NCBI RefSeq assembly: GCF_900631945.1
Contig: NZ_UZWE01000035.1
Location: 1-33,947 of the forward strand
DNA from: Paracoccus haematequi
Lineage (GTDB): Bacteria > Pseudomonadota > Alphaproteobacteria > Rhodobacterales > Rhodobacteraceae
Direction of reading: 5' to 3'
Length of the DNA: 33,947 bases
Positions 13,918-22,237 of this stretch are shown here, piece after piece. The first letter of the stretch is position 1. Every line of letters starts with the position of its first letter. The notes beneath the pieces are model-generated. The model searched no databases. It worked only from the letters and a program-made list of their open reading frames with translations, and was not told the DNA's origin. The position numbers were made by a program, and so were the translations under genes.

Positions 13918-16578
13918 TTATGCCTGCCGCAACCCGGCATTCACCGGCACCGGGGGCCGACGCGGCAGCACGATGCGGAAGGCCGCGCCGCCTTGGCCGG
14001 GCAGATAGGTGATCTCTCCCCCCAGGTTGGCCATGATCTCTTTGCAGATCGCCAGGCCCAGGCCCGCGCCCCCTGCCCGCGCCGGGTCGTTCAGGCGGGC
14101 GAATTTTTCGAAGATCAGGGCTTGGCGCGCGGTCTCGATCCCCGAGCCGTTGTCGATGATGTCGATCTGCGCGCCGCCGCGCAGGGTCCGGCGCACCCGG
14201 ATCGTCAGGACGGGCGGTTCGGCGTCGCAATACTTGCGCGCGTTGCTGATGACGTTGATCAGCACCTGCAACAGCCGGTCAGCATCGGTAATGACGCCCA
14301 CATATTCGGACAGGGGCTCTCGTTCCACCCGGAAGACCCGTTCGGGACGCGTGGCCGAGGCCGCCGAGAGCGCCCGTTCGATCAGGTCGTGCAGGTTCGC
14401 GGGCGTGACCGACAGCTGCGCCTGGCCGCTTTCCAGGACCGACAGATCCAGCAGGTCGTCCAGCAGCCGGGTCAGGCGGCCGGATTCGTCATAGATGATC
14501 CCGGCAAAGCGGTCGCGGTCGGCGGGGGACAGATCCGGCGTGCGCAGGATTTCCGAAAACGCCCGGACCGAGGTCATGGGCGTGCGCAGTTCATGGCTGA
14601 TCTGGCCCAGGAAGGCGTCCTTCTGGACCGACAGGGCGGTCAGCTTGTCATTGGCCTCTTGCAGCTGCCGGGCGGTGCGCGCCAGTTCGGCGCGGGCGTT
14701 TTCCAGGCGCTGCGTTTCCTCCTTGGCGCGCCGCGCCTCGGTCGCGACCTGCATCAGATCCGAGACGGTCAGTTCGGACCCACCCGCCACGCTGTCGATC
14801 ATCGCGTGGGCGGTGGCCGCGCCGATGGATCCGGCCAGGCGCCGTTCCAGCCGGGTCAGAAAGCGCGGCGTCAGGTCGGGCAGATAGCCGGACTTGCCCT
14901 GGAACGCGGCCTCGGACTGGAAGAAGCGCAGCGCATCCTCGGCCCCCCAGACGCGGCGGGCCATGACCAGCAGCGGCTCGGCCTGGTCGGACCCGCGCGC
15001 CACGCGGCTGTGGCGGACCGGATCGACGGCGCTGACGAAGGACAGGCCTTGCAGGCGTTCGACTGGATCGGGCATCCCGAAGATCGACATGGCGATGAAG
15101 GCCAGCGTGTTCAGCGTCAGCGACAGGAAGATCGCGAAGGCCAGCGGATCGACGCCCGGCGGCAGCGCGGGCGGCGACCCGATCCCGACCGAGGGCAGGA
15201 AGATCAGCGCCAGCCACAGCAGGAACCCGGTGCCCACCCCGGCATAGGCGCCATGCCGGTTGGCGCCGCGCCACAGCAGGCCGCCGATCATCGCGGGCAG
15301 CACCTGCGCCATGCCCGTGAACGCCACCAACCCCATCGAGGCCAGCGTCGCCGCCCCCCCCGACGCCCGGTAATAGACCCAGCCCACCGCCATCACCGCC
15401 AGGATCGCCAGCCGCCGGGCGTTCAGGACGAAGCCGCGCAGATCCTCGGGGTCGCCCGACTGCGGCTTGCGGCGCAGCATCAGCCACAAGGGCGTCAGCC
15501 AGTGGTTCGAAATCATGGTGGACAGGGCGATGGTGCAGACCACCACCATGGATGTCGCCGCCGAAAAGCCGCCCAGGAACACCAGGAAGGCCAGCCAGTT
15601 CTGGCCCGCATGGGCGGGCAGCGTCAGCACATACAGGTCCGGGTTGGCGTCGGGGGGCAGAAGCTGCCGTCCCATCACCGCGATGGGCAGCACGAACAGC
15701 GACATGGCGAACAGATAGGCCGGAAAGGCCCAGCCGGCGACGGCCAGCCGATCTTCGTCCGCGGCCTCGACCACCAGAACCTGGAACATGCGCGGCAGGG
15801 CGATGATCGCCGCGCCGGACACGATGATCAGCGCCGTCCAACGGTCAGGTTTCAAAATCCAGCCGTCATGTCCGGGGCTTGAGGCCGTTTCCTCGATCCG
15901 GTCGAGCATGTCTCCGGGACCGTCCGCCAGCCCCCAGACGACAAAGATGCCAAGCGCCAGGAAGGCAAGCAGCTTGACCAGGGCCTCAAGCGCGATGGCC
16001 GTGACGACACCGTGGTGGCGTTCGTCGGCGGCCAGGTTGCGGGTGCCGAAGACGATGGTGAACAGCGCCAGCCCCGCCGCCACCCACAGCGCCGTGCCGC
16101 CGCTGCCGCCCATCGGGATGTCGGCCAGGCTGTCGGTGGCGAAGACCTCGAAGGACAGGCTGACGGATTGCAGTTGCAGCGCGACATAAGGTGTGGCGGC
16201 GATCACCGCGATCAGCGTGACCAGGGCCGCCAGCCGGTTCGACTTGCCGAACCGGGCCGAGACGAGATCGGCGATCGAGGTGACATGGTGCATCCGCGCC
16301 ACCCGGACCAACCGCCGCAGCACCCACCAGGCCCCGGTAAAGACGATCGTCGGCCCCAGATAGATGGTGGCGAATTCCAGCCCCGACCGGCTGGCATAGC
16401 CGACCGCGCCATAGAACGTCCAGGCCGAGCAATAGACCGACAGAGACAGCGTATAGACCGCCGGATGATCCAGCCACCCCGCCTTGCCCCGCGACGCCGC
16501 GCGGTCGGCGGCGAAGGCCACGCCGAACATCAGCGCGACATAGGCCAGGCAGCCCGCGACAAGCGCCTCAAAGGGCAT
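13918..16578 (-). CDS. Sodium/solute symporter-like sensor histidine kinase (CrbS type)
   Basis: An 886-residue fusion. Residues 1 to about 505 form a 12- to 13-segment SLC5/SSS transporter-like region. A linker with a coiled coil follows at about 610 to 650 ('RRAKEETQRLENARAELARTARQLQE'). The HisKA domain has His662 in 'ISHELRTPMTSVRAFSEIL'. The HATPase domain has an N box at 775 to 783 ('NVISNARKY'), 'DIIDNGSGIE' at 806 to 815, and 'GGAGLGLAIC' at 836 to 845. The kinase is complete and has no receiver of its own. CrbS/CbrA-type kinases sense or transport small acids and control acetate or amino-acid use. The neighbouring receiver-only regulator is the natural partner, and acyl-CoA (ScfR) regulators follow, which fits control of organic-acid metabolism. 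ATG 16578 gives MPFEALVAG. Confidence 0.92.
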   Translation of the reverse strand: MPFEALVAGCLAYVALMFGVAFAADRAASRGKAGWLDHPAVYTLSLSVYCSAWTFYGAVGYASRSGLEFATIYLGPTIVFTGAWWVLRRLVRVARMHHVTSIADLVSARFGKSNRLAALVTLIAVIAATPYVALQLQSVSLSFEVFATDSLADIPMGGSGGTALWVAAGLALFTIVFGTRNLAADERHHGVVTAIALEALVKLLAFLALGIFVVWGLADGPGDMLDRIEETASSPGHDGWILKPDRWTALIIVSGAAIIALPRMFQVLVVEAADEDRLAVAGWAFPAYLFAMSLFVLPIAVMGRQLLPPDANPDLYVLTLPAHAGQNWLAFLVFLGGFSAATSMVVVCTIALSTMISNHWLTPLWLMLRRKPQSGDPEDLRGFVLNARRLAILAVMAVGWVYYRASGGAATLASMGLVAFTGMAQVLPAMIGGLLWRGANRHGAYAGVGTGFLLWLALIFLPSVGIGSPPALPPGVDPLAFAIFLSLTLNTLAFIAMSIFGMPDPVERLQGLSFVSAVDPVRHSRVARGSDQAEPLLVMARRVWGAEDALRFFQSEAAFQGKSGYLPDLTPRFLTRLERRLAGSIGAATAHAMIDSVAGGSELTVSDLMQVATEARRAKEETQRLENARAELARTARQLQEANDKLTALSVQKDAFLGQISHELRTPMTSVRAFSEILRTPDLSPADRDRFAGIIYDESGRLTRLLDDLLDLSVLESGQAQLSVTPANLHDLIERALSAASATRPERVFRVEREPLSEYVGVITDADRLLQVLINVISNARKYCDAEPPVLTIRVRRTLRGGAQIDIIDNGSGIETARQALIFEKFARLNDPARAGGAGLGLAICKEIMANLGGEITYLPGQGGAAFRIVLPRRPPVPVNAGLRQA

Positions 16579-16855
16579 GGTCGTCCTCCGGGGACGCGGC
16601 GATGGCCTGGCGGGCGCGCAGCGTCGCGGCATCGGCCCGCCGCAGCGCGCGGTGCAGCGCCCAGACGGCGGCGATCAACCCGGCCCACAGGCCGAACAGC
16701 CAGACCGCGCCCGCCGCGAAGCTGACCTGGGCGGGCACCCACCAGACCGGGGCCAGCACCAGGATCGCGGCCAGCACCGGCAGCACGCGGGCCGCATCGC
16801 CCAGCCGCCTGCGCCGGAACGAGGCGCGTTCGAGAAACAGCGGCCGGTCGGGCAC
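16568..16855 (-). CDS. Small membrane protein upstream of the sensor kinase
   Basis: A 95-residue protein with two hydrophobic segments, about 24 to 43 ('VLPVLAAILVLAPVWWVPAQ') and 46 to 68 ('FAAGAVWLFGLWAGLIAAVW'), and a basic N-terminus and tail. It starts with GTG at 16855 and its end overlaps the kinase gene by 11 nt, so translation is probably coupled. Small membrane proteins in this position could assist or tune the transporter-like sensor. I do not recognise a named family. Confidence 0.75.
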   Translation of the reverse strand: MPDRPLFLERASFRRRRLGDAARVLPVLAAILVLAPVWWVPAQVSFAAGAVWLFGLWAGLIAAVWALHRALRRADAATLRARQAIAASPEDDHAL

Positions 16856-16864
16856 GGCGCAGCC

Positions 16865-17221
16865 TCAGACCAGCATCCGGCGCACCATCGCGCGCAGGTC
16901 GTTATTGGCGAAGGGCTTGGCCAGCACCGCATCGGCCTGAGGCATCTCCAGCCCGGCCTGCCCGCGCGCGGTCAGCATCAGCACCGGAGTCGCCGCCAGG
17001 CTGGGATCGTGATCGCCGCGCAGTTCGGCCAGAATCTCGGTCCCCGAACGGTGCGGCAGCATCACGTCCAGGATCACCAGACGCGGCTTGGCCCCCCGGA
17101 TCGCCTCGATCCCGCCCAGGCCGTCGCCATGCAGCGCGACTTGCCAGCCTTCGCGCGACAGGATGAACCGCACCGCCTCGGCGATGTTGGGTTCATCCTC
17201 GATCATCAGGATGTCGAGCAT
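16865..17221 (-). CDS. Receiver-only response regulator
   Basis: A 118-residue CheY-like domain without an output domain. The acidic pocket is 'IEDEPN' (Glu8, Asp9), the phosphoacceptor is Asp52 in 'LVILDVMLP', the switch Thr84 is in 'LMLTARG', and the conserved Lys102 is in 'LAKPFANNDLR'. It is therefore a functional single-domain receiver. ATG 17221 (MLDILMIEDE) fits the family start; an upstream start at 17248 adds residues unlike it. It ends 9 bp before the small membrane protein and is in one operon with the kinase. With no DNA-binding domain it must act through protein contact or a phosphorelay. Confidence 0.92.
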   Translation of the reverse strand: MLDILMIEDEPNIAEAVRFILSREGWQVALHGDGLGGIEAIRGAKPRLVILDVMLPHRSGTEILAELRGDHDPSLAATPVLMLTARGQAGLEMPQADAVLAKPFANNDLRAMVRRMLV

Positions 17222-17288
17222 TCGGCGAATGGTCCCCCCATTTCCCACGATAATGTGACGGCCGGGCGGGTGCTGTCAAAGCCTGTGT

Positions 17289-18545
17289 TCAGGCCGTCAG
17301 CAGGATCGAGGGTTCGCGCCGTGCCGCGCATTCGGCGCGCGGGCAGATCCGGCAGGCCGGTCCGATCGGCAGGGCGGGACGGGCAGGCGCCCCCGCCTCC
17401 TCGGGCAGGATCAACATCTGCGCGCGCGTCAGGACCGGCCCGTCGGTGCCCAGCGGCTGATGGCGGGTCGCCAGCGACAGGGTGCGGAACCTGCGGCCGG
17501 ACGGCGCTTCGACCAGATGGGCGATGGCGGTCTGCGGCGTCGCAAGCGCCTGGAACAGCGGCCATAGCGGGCAGGCGTCGCCCGGCCGGGGCAGCGGAAA
17601 GCCAAGGCTGGGACGGCGCAGCGTCAGCGCGCCCGATCCGTCGCAGACCAGCAGGCCCGCGGCTTCGAACCCGACCGGCTTCAGCGCGGCCAGGCGGCGC
17701 ATCACCAGATCCAGCGGCTGGCCCAGACGCTGAGCCATCCGCAGCGGATCGGGATCCCGTGCCGCCACGGCCAGGGCGGCATCCGGCAGGGCCGCGCGCT
17801 CTTCCTCCATTCGGAGCAGATGCGCGCGGGCCAGGGCGCGCCCCGCGTCCGAGGCCAGATCGCTGGCGTCCTCGACCGGGGGGGCACCGGCGGCAAGCCA
17901 GGCCTCGACTTCCTCCTGCGGGGTGAAGATGGCGTCCTGCGCCTCGAAGCTGTCCAGATAGGCGACCAGTGCCTGCGCGGTATTCGACAGGCGCAGGCTG
18001 TCTGCATCCAGGTTGGCATGGAACCGCGCCCGCCAGTCGGGCGGGATCTCGCCCCCTTCCGCCAGGATCGAGGCCGTGGACCGGACCGAGGTCACCGCCG
18101 ACAAAACCTCGTGCAGGGTGGCCAGCAGATAGGGATCCTGCCGCATCCGGTCCGACAGCGTGACAAGCTGGCGTTCCAACGCATCGGCGCGCCGCGCGGT
18201 GGCGATCAGCCCGGCGGCCCAGCCCGGAAAGCGGGCCAGCAGTTCGGGGGCCTGGTCCAGTTCGGGGGCCACGTCGTCGGGCAGACGCACCGCCGCCTCG
18301 CGCAGGGCGGCGATCTGGGCTTCTTCCCGGCCCTCGGCCAGTTCGGCGGCCGAAACCTCCAGCGCGGCGGCCAGACGCAGGACCAGGTGATCGCCCACCG
18401 GGCGATGGTTGTGTTCGATAAGGTTCAGGTATGCCGCTGAAATCCCGGCGGCCCGCGCCACGTCCGCCTGTCGGCGCGACAGCGCCAGGCGGCGTTCGCG
18501 GATTCGGGTTCCGGTCAGGATGCGGTTGCCGTTGCGTTGTTTCAT
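17289..18545 (-). CDS. Short-chain fatty acyl-CoA regulator (ScfR family), copy 1
   Basis: A 418-residue regulator from ATG 18545 (MKQRNGNRIL). Residues 8 to 65 are an Xre-type helix-turn-helix ('RERRLALSRRQADVARAAGISAAYLNLIEHNHRPVGDH'). The C-terminal DUF2083/ScfR part ends in 'GPACRICPRAECAAR', the family's CRICPRxxC cysteine motif. In Rhodobacteraceae ScfR proteins sense acyl-CoAs and control propionate, acetate or methylcitrate assimilation. It is divergent from a second ScfR gene with 175 bp between the starts. A GCAAGAATGC sequence 53 to 62 bp before its start matches the core of the palindrome in front of mmsA. The effector and targets cannot be read from sequence. Confidence 0.9.
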   Translation of the reverse strand: MKQRNGNRILTGTRIRERRLALSRRQADVARAAGISAAYLNLIEHNHRPVGDHLVLRLAAALEVSAAELAEGREEAQIAALREAAVRLPDDVAPELDQAPELLARFPGWAAGLIATARRADALERQLVTLSDRMRQDPYLLATLHEVLSAVTSVRSTASILAEGGEIPPDWRARFHANLDADSLRLSNTAQALVAYLDSFEAQDAIFTPQEEVEAWLAAGAPPVEDASDLASDAGRALARAHLLRMEEERAALPDAALAVAARDPDPLRMAQRLGQPLDLVMRRLAALKPVGFEAAGLLVCDGSGALTLRRPSLGFPLPRPGDACPLWPLFQALATPQTAIAHLVEAPSGRRFRTLSLATRHQPLGTDGPVLTRAQMLILPEEAGAPARPALPIGPACRICPRAECAARREPSILLTA

Positions 18546-18597
18546 GGCGCGATGAAAACCCGACGCCCGTTCCTGCGCAAGCGGCAACGATATCTTA

Positions 18598-18607
18598 GCA
18601 TTCTTGC
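18598..18607. promoter_or_regulatory. GCAAGAATGC element in the ScfR promoter region
   Basis: The decamer GCAAGAATGC (minus strand) lies 53 to 62 bp before the start of the first ScfR gene. The identical decamer is the centre of the TTTGCA-N4-TGCAAA palindrome in front of mmsA. A shared regulator is possible, but the match is short. Confidence 0.35.
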
Positions 18608-18677
18608 GTCACCATCCCGCCATGATCCTGACTCGTCCCCTGCCCCCTTCCACCGTCGCGGCCCTTGCCCTGGCCGC

Positions 18678-18706
18678 TTTGCAAACGCTATGGCAGCTTT
18701 TGCAAA
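18678..18706. promoter_or_regulatory. Twin TTTGCAAA operator boxes before the second ScfR gene
   Basis: Two perfect 8-bp palindromes TTTGCAAA, at 18678 to 18685 and 18699 to 18706, are 21 bp apart, two helical turns on the same DNA face. The second ends 14 bp before the ATG and abuts the ribosome binding site. TTTGCAAA is, to my knowledge, the core of sites bound by RamB and by ScfR proteins such as PccR, so autorepression of the adjacent ScfR gene is the likely role. Confidence 0.7.
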
Positions 18707-18720
18707 GATGGGGGAGCGGG

Positions 18721-20118
18721 ATGGCCACTCAGAAGATCTATGCGGGCACGTCGCTGCGCGAAACGCGGGGACGCAGCGGGCTGACGCAAAAGCGGTTCGC
18801 CGAACGGCTGGGGGTGTCCTTGCCCTATCTGTCGCAGATGGAAAACAACCATCGGCCGATTTCGGTCGGGGTGCTGCTGCGGCTGGCGCAGGAATTCGGC
18901 GTCGACCTGACAACGCTGGCCGCGGGCGACGCGGAACGCATGGTCATCGACATGCAGGAGGCCTTGGCCGATCCGATCTTCGACGCCGCCCCGCCTTTGG
19001 CCGACCTGCGCCTGGCCGCGACCAATGCCCCTGTGCTGGCCCGCGCCTTCCTGGATCTGTACCGCGCCCACCGCCAAGGCCAGGAACGGCTGGCCGCCCT
19101 GGACGAGGCGATCGGCGCATCAGGCCAGAACGCCCTGTCCACCCCGTGGGAAGAGGTGCGCGACTTCTTCCATTACTGCGACAATTATATCGACGCGGTG
19201 GACCGCGCGGCGGAACGCTTTGCCTGCCCGGCGGGTCAGCGGCTGGATCCGTGGGACGCGGGGGTGGCGGCGCTTGCGCAGCGCGGCATCCGGGTGACGC
19301 GGGCCGAACTGCCCGCCAATGCCGTGTTCCGCCGCCTGGGCCAGGACATCCAGGTGAACGCCGCGGCCGAGCGGCCCACGCAACTGTTCCAGCTTCTGCA
19401 TCTGGTGGCCCTGGAACGGCAATCGGACCTGCTGGACGCGACCCTGGATCTGGCCCGCTTCCGCAGCCAGACCGCGCGGGACGTGGCGCGGGTGGGACTT
19501 GCCAACTATTTCGCGGGGGCGGCGCTGATGCCCTATCGCGCCTTCCTGGCCGCCGCCCAGGCCGAGCGTCACGATCTGGAGCGGCTGTCGCATCTGTTCG
19601 GCGCCTCGCTGGAACAGGTGGCGCACCGGCTGTCCACGCTGCAACGCCCCGGCGCCAAGGGGGTGCCGTTCTTCTTCGTCCGCGTCGATCAGGCGGGCAC
19701 CATCACCAAGCGCCATTCCGCCACGCGCCTGCAATTCGCCCGCTTCGGCGGCGCCTGCCCGTTGTGGAACGTCCACCAGGCGTTCGAGCAGCCGGGCCGG
19801 TTCCTGCGCCAACTGGCCGAGACGCCGGACGGGATGCGCTATCTGCTGATGTCGCGCGACGTGTCGAAACATGCGGGCGCCTTCAACGCCCCGGTGCGCC
19901 GCTTCGCCATTGGCCTGGGCTGCGAGGTGACGCATGCGGGCAGCGTCGTCTATGCCGACGGGCTGGATCTGACCAAGCCGCGCGCCTTCGAACCCATCGG
20001 AATTTCCTGCCGGATCTGCCCGCGCCCGGATTGCCACCAGCGGTCGGTTCCGCCCATAGACCGGCCCCTGCGGATACCCGCGGATCGCAACGGACCACTA
20101 CCCTATGAAATATCCTGA
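18721..20118 (+). CDS. Short-chain fatty acyl-CoA regulator (ScfR/RamB family), copy 2
   Basis: A 465-residue regulator from ATG 18721 (MATQKIYAG), preceded by GGGGGAG. The Xre helix-turn-helix is at about 10 to 65 ('LRETRGRSGLTQKRFAERLGVSLPYLSQMENNHRPIS'). The large middle and C-terminal part is the IrrE-like/DUF2083 sensor region, with 'CPLWNVHQAFEQPGRFLRQ' and the terminal cysteine motif 'GISCRICPRPDCHQR'. Family members (PccR, RamB, MccR) respond to acyl-CoAs and control propionyl-CoA carboxylase, methylcitrate or glyoxylate-cycle genes. Two TTTGCAAA boxes immediately in front suggest autoregulation. It resembles the divergent ScfR only in outline, so the pair is an old duplication at most. 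Confidence 0.93.
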   Translation: MATQKIYAGTSLRETRGRSGLTQKRFAERLGVSLPYLSQMENNHRPISVGVLLRLAQEFGVDLTTLAAGDAERMVIDMQEALADPIFDAAPPLADLRLAATNAPVLARAFLDLYRAHRQGQERLAALDEAIGASGQNALSTPWEEVRDFFHYCDNYIDAVDRAAERFACPAGQRLDPWDAGVAALAQRGIRVTRAELPANAVFRRLGQDIQVNAAAERPTQLFQLLHLVALERQSDLLDATLDLARFRSQTARDVARVGLANYFAGAALMPYRAFLAAAQAERHDLERLSHLFGASLEQVAHRLSTLQRPGAKGVPFFFVRVDQAGTITKRHSATRLQFARFGGACPLWNVHQAFEQPGRFLRQLAETPDGMRYLLMSRDVSKHAGAFNAPVRRFAIGLGCEVTHAGSVVYADGLDLTKPRAFEPIGISCRICPRPDCHQRSVPPIDRPLRIPADRNGPLPYEIS

Positions 20119-20226
20119 GCGTCCGTTCTACATCTTGTGGCCGGTCGGCGGATTTTCGCCCGCAGGGGCAAGGTTCCGCGCATCGCTGGAACCGTTTTCG
20201 TCCGGCATGTTGCCAGGAAGGCACAC

Positions 20227-21591
20227 ATGCGATTAACCCCCTTCAAACTGGAACCAGGTCGCCCGATTCAACCGGGGCGCGATGTCGGGGGACATGATTT
20301 GCCAAACGTGACGAACCGCTTGAACGCTTCGCTGGAACGCATCCTGCCGGAAAAGCGCCTGTTCCTGCGGTCCGACGATCACAGCCGGTTCGTCCGCCTG
20401 CGCCCCCTGACCCAGCTTGTCGGCATCAGCGGCATCACCCTGGCCTTCGGCTGGACGCTGGTCGCAAGCTCGGTCCTGGCGATCGACGCGATCAGCGCGG
20501 GGTCGTCGCGCGGCGGCATCGCCAGCACCCAGACCGCCTTCGAACAGCGCCTGACCGAGCTGTCCCAGGAACGCGACGCCCGCGCGGCCGAGGCCTTGGC
20601 CGCGCAGAACCGCTTTGCCGTCGCGCTGGAGCAGGTGTCGCAGATGCAGTCGCAACTGCTCGCCTCCGAGGAAAAGCGCCGCGAGCTGGAGGCCGGGCTG
20701 GATGTGGTGCAATCCACCCTGCGCAGCGCGATCAGCGATCGCAACGACACGGTGGCCGATGGCGCGCCTGCCGGGGACGCCGATCCGGCCCGCGACCAGG
20801 AAGTCGCCGCCGCCCTGGACATCCTGACCGGAGAGCTGCGCCAGACCGCCGACGAACGCGCCACCGCCGTCCAGCAGGCCGAGGAAGCCCGCCGCGCGGT
20901 CGAGGAACTGTCCCTGGAACGCGATCAGATCCTGGCCCGCAACGACGAAATCCTGACCCAGCTGGAAAACGCCGTCAGCGTCTCGGTCAAGCCGCTGGAC
21001 GACGTGTTCCGGTCGGTCGGCATGAACCCCGAGGACGTGCTGGACACGATTCGCGAGGGTTATTCGGGCCAGGGCGGTCCGCTGACGCCGATGGGCCGGT
21101 CCACCCGCGGCGATGCGGCCCTGACCAACAGCGAAACGAAGGCCAACCAGATCATCGTCACGCTGGACCAGATGAACACCTATCGCATCGCCATGGAAAA
21201 GCTGCCGCTGGCGATGCCGGTCAAGGATTCGTTCCGCTATACCTCGGGCTTCGGGCGCCGCTGGGGCCGCGCGCATGAAGGCATCGACATGGCCGCGCCG
21301 GTCGGCACGCCGATCCATGCGACGGGCGACGGCATCGTGACCCATGCAGGCCGCCAGGGCGCCTACGGCAACCTGATCAAGATCCAGCACGAACTGGGGG
21401 TCGAGACGCGCTATGGCCACCTGTCGCGGATTCGCGTGAAGGTCGGTCAAAGGGTGTCGCAAGGCGAGCGGATCGGTGATATGGGCAATACCGGACGCTC
21501 GACCGGGCCGCATCTGCACTATGAGGTGCGCATGAAGGGTCGGGCGGTTGACCCGATGAGCTTCATCAAGGCAGCAAGCAATGTTCAGTAA
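20227..21591 (+). CDS. M23 family metallopeptidase, membrane-anchored, coiled-coil
   Basis: A 454-residue cell-wall endopeptidase-type protein. One membrane segment spans about 62 to 88 ('LTQLVGISGITLAFGWTLVA'), then a long coiled coil (about 100 to 250, including 'ERDQILARNDEILTQLENAV'). The LytM/M23 domain occupies about 335 to 440 with the zinc ligands His350 and Asp354 ('HEGIDMA') and His431 in 'HLHYE', plus His398 in 'YGHLS' and His429. All active-site residues are present, so it should cleave peptidoglycan cross-links, with the domain in the periplasm. ATG 20227 follows AGGAAGG closely; the upstream start at 20137 lacks such a site. It overlaps the bactofilin gene by 11 nt, a pairing known in cell-shape systems. 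Confidence 0.93.
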   Translation: MRLTPFKLEPGRPIQPGRDVGGHDLPNVTNRLNASLERILPEKRLFLRSDDHSRFVRLRPLTQLVGISGITLAFGWTLVASSVLAIDAISAGSSRGGIASTQTAFEQRLTELSQERDARAAEALAAQNRFAVALEQVSQMQSQLLASEEKRRELEAGLDVVQSTLRSAISDRNDTVADGAPAGDADPARDQEVAAALDILTGELRQTADERATAVQQAEEARRAVEELSLERDQILARNDEILTQLENAVSVSVKPLDDVFRSVGMNPEDVLDTIREGYSGQGGPLTPMGRSTRGDAALTNSETKANQIIVTLDQMNTYRIAMEKLPLAMPVKDSFRYTSGFGRRWGRAHEGIDMAAPVGTPIHATGDGIVTHAGRQGAYGNLIKIQHELGVETRYGHLSRIRVKVGQRVSQGERIGDMGNTGRSTGPHLHYEVRMKGRAVDPMSFIKAASNVQ

Positions 21592-22072
21592 GACCCGCGT
21601 GACCGAGAAACCGCAGACCCCCGCAGCCTCGGACCCCACCACCTCGTTCGAATCCCCTGTCTCGCCCAGCTATGACCGGGCCGAATCCGCCCCGACGGCG
21701 CCCGCGCGGCGGTCCGCGCCGTCGATCCTGTCGTCGGATCTGACGGTGACCGGCAATATCCGCACCGAGGGCGACATCCAGATCGAAGGCACCGTCGAAG
21801 GCGACATCCGCGCCCATCAGCTGGTGATCGGCGAAAGCGCCACCATCCGGGGCGAGATCGTCGGCGACGAGGTTGTCGTGAACGGCCGCGTGGTGGGCCG
21901 CGTCCGGGGCCTGAAGGTGCGCCTGTCGGCCAGCGCCCGCGTCGAAGGCGACATCATCCACAAGACCATCGCCATCGAATCCGGCGCGCATTTCGAAGGG
22001 TCTGTCCAGCGGCAGGAAGATCCTATCGCCAACGGCCCCACCAAGAAGCTGGCGCCGCCCGCCACCGAATAG
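21581..22072 (+). CDS. Bactofilin (BacA/CcmA family)
   Basis: A 163-residue bactofilin. The N-terminal 50 residues are disordered, rich in Ser, Pro and Thr. The core (about 50 to 140) is the right-handed beta-helix with its repeating 'GDIQIEGTVEGDI', 'IGESATIRGEIVGDEVVVNGRVVG' and 'SASARVEGDI' turns, and the tail is short and Pro-rich. Bactofilins self-assemble into filaments on the inner membrane face without nucleotides and recruit cell-wall enzymes. The start overlaps the M23 peptidase stop by 11 nt, so the two proteins are probably made in step and work together in local wall remodelling or shape. A strong hairpin terminator follows 20 bp after the stop. Confidence 0.95.
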   Translation: MFSKTRVTEKPQTPAASDPTTSFESPVSPSYDRAESAPTAPARRSAPSILSSDLTVTGNIRTEGDIQIEGTVEGDIRAHQLVIGESATIRGEIVGDEVVVNGRVVGRVRGLKVRLSASARVEGDIIHKTIAIESGAHFEGSVQRQEDPIANGPTKKLAPPATE

Positions 22073-22092
22073 CACCTGCCTGACGGGCAGGG

Positions 22093-22117
22093 AACGGCCC
22101 GCCCCGCGCGGGCCGTT
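22093..22117 (+). terminator. Rho-independent terminator after the bactofilin gene
   Basis: A perfect 10-bp stem, AACGGCCCGC paired with GCGGGCCGTT, has a 5-nt loop and is followed by TTCGCTT. It lies 20 bp after the bactofilin stop. Confidence 0.8.
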
Positions 22118-22237
22118 TCGCTTGGGCCGACCATCCCGGACTTTCGCCCCCGCCCGCATAAAGCATGTGGCAAACGGGGAAAGTCGCACCGTGCGGGATC
22201 GGCTAGGCTTCGGCCACCGGATTACAGGGGGGAACGC

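Noticed and set aside
13219..15882. 887-codon open frame on the plus strand
   Set aside because: It is antisense to the FliM-like and kinase genes; its Gln/Arg/His/Asp-rich, low-complexity product is typical of shadow frames in high-GC DNA.
18537..20108. 523-codon frame overlapping the second ScfR gene
   Set aside because: It is a different frame on the same strand with Arg/Pro/Gly-rich composition; the ScfR frame has clear domains.
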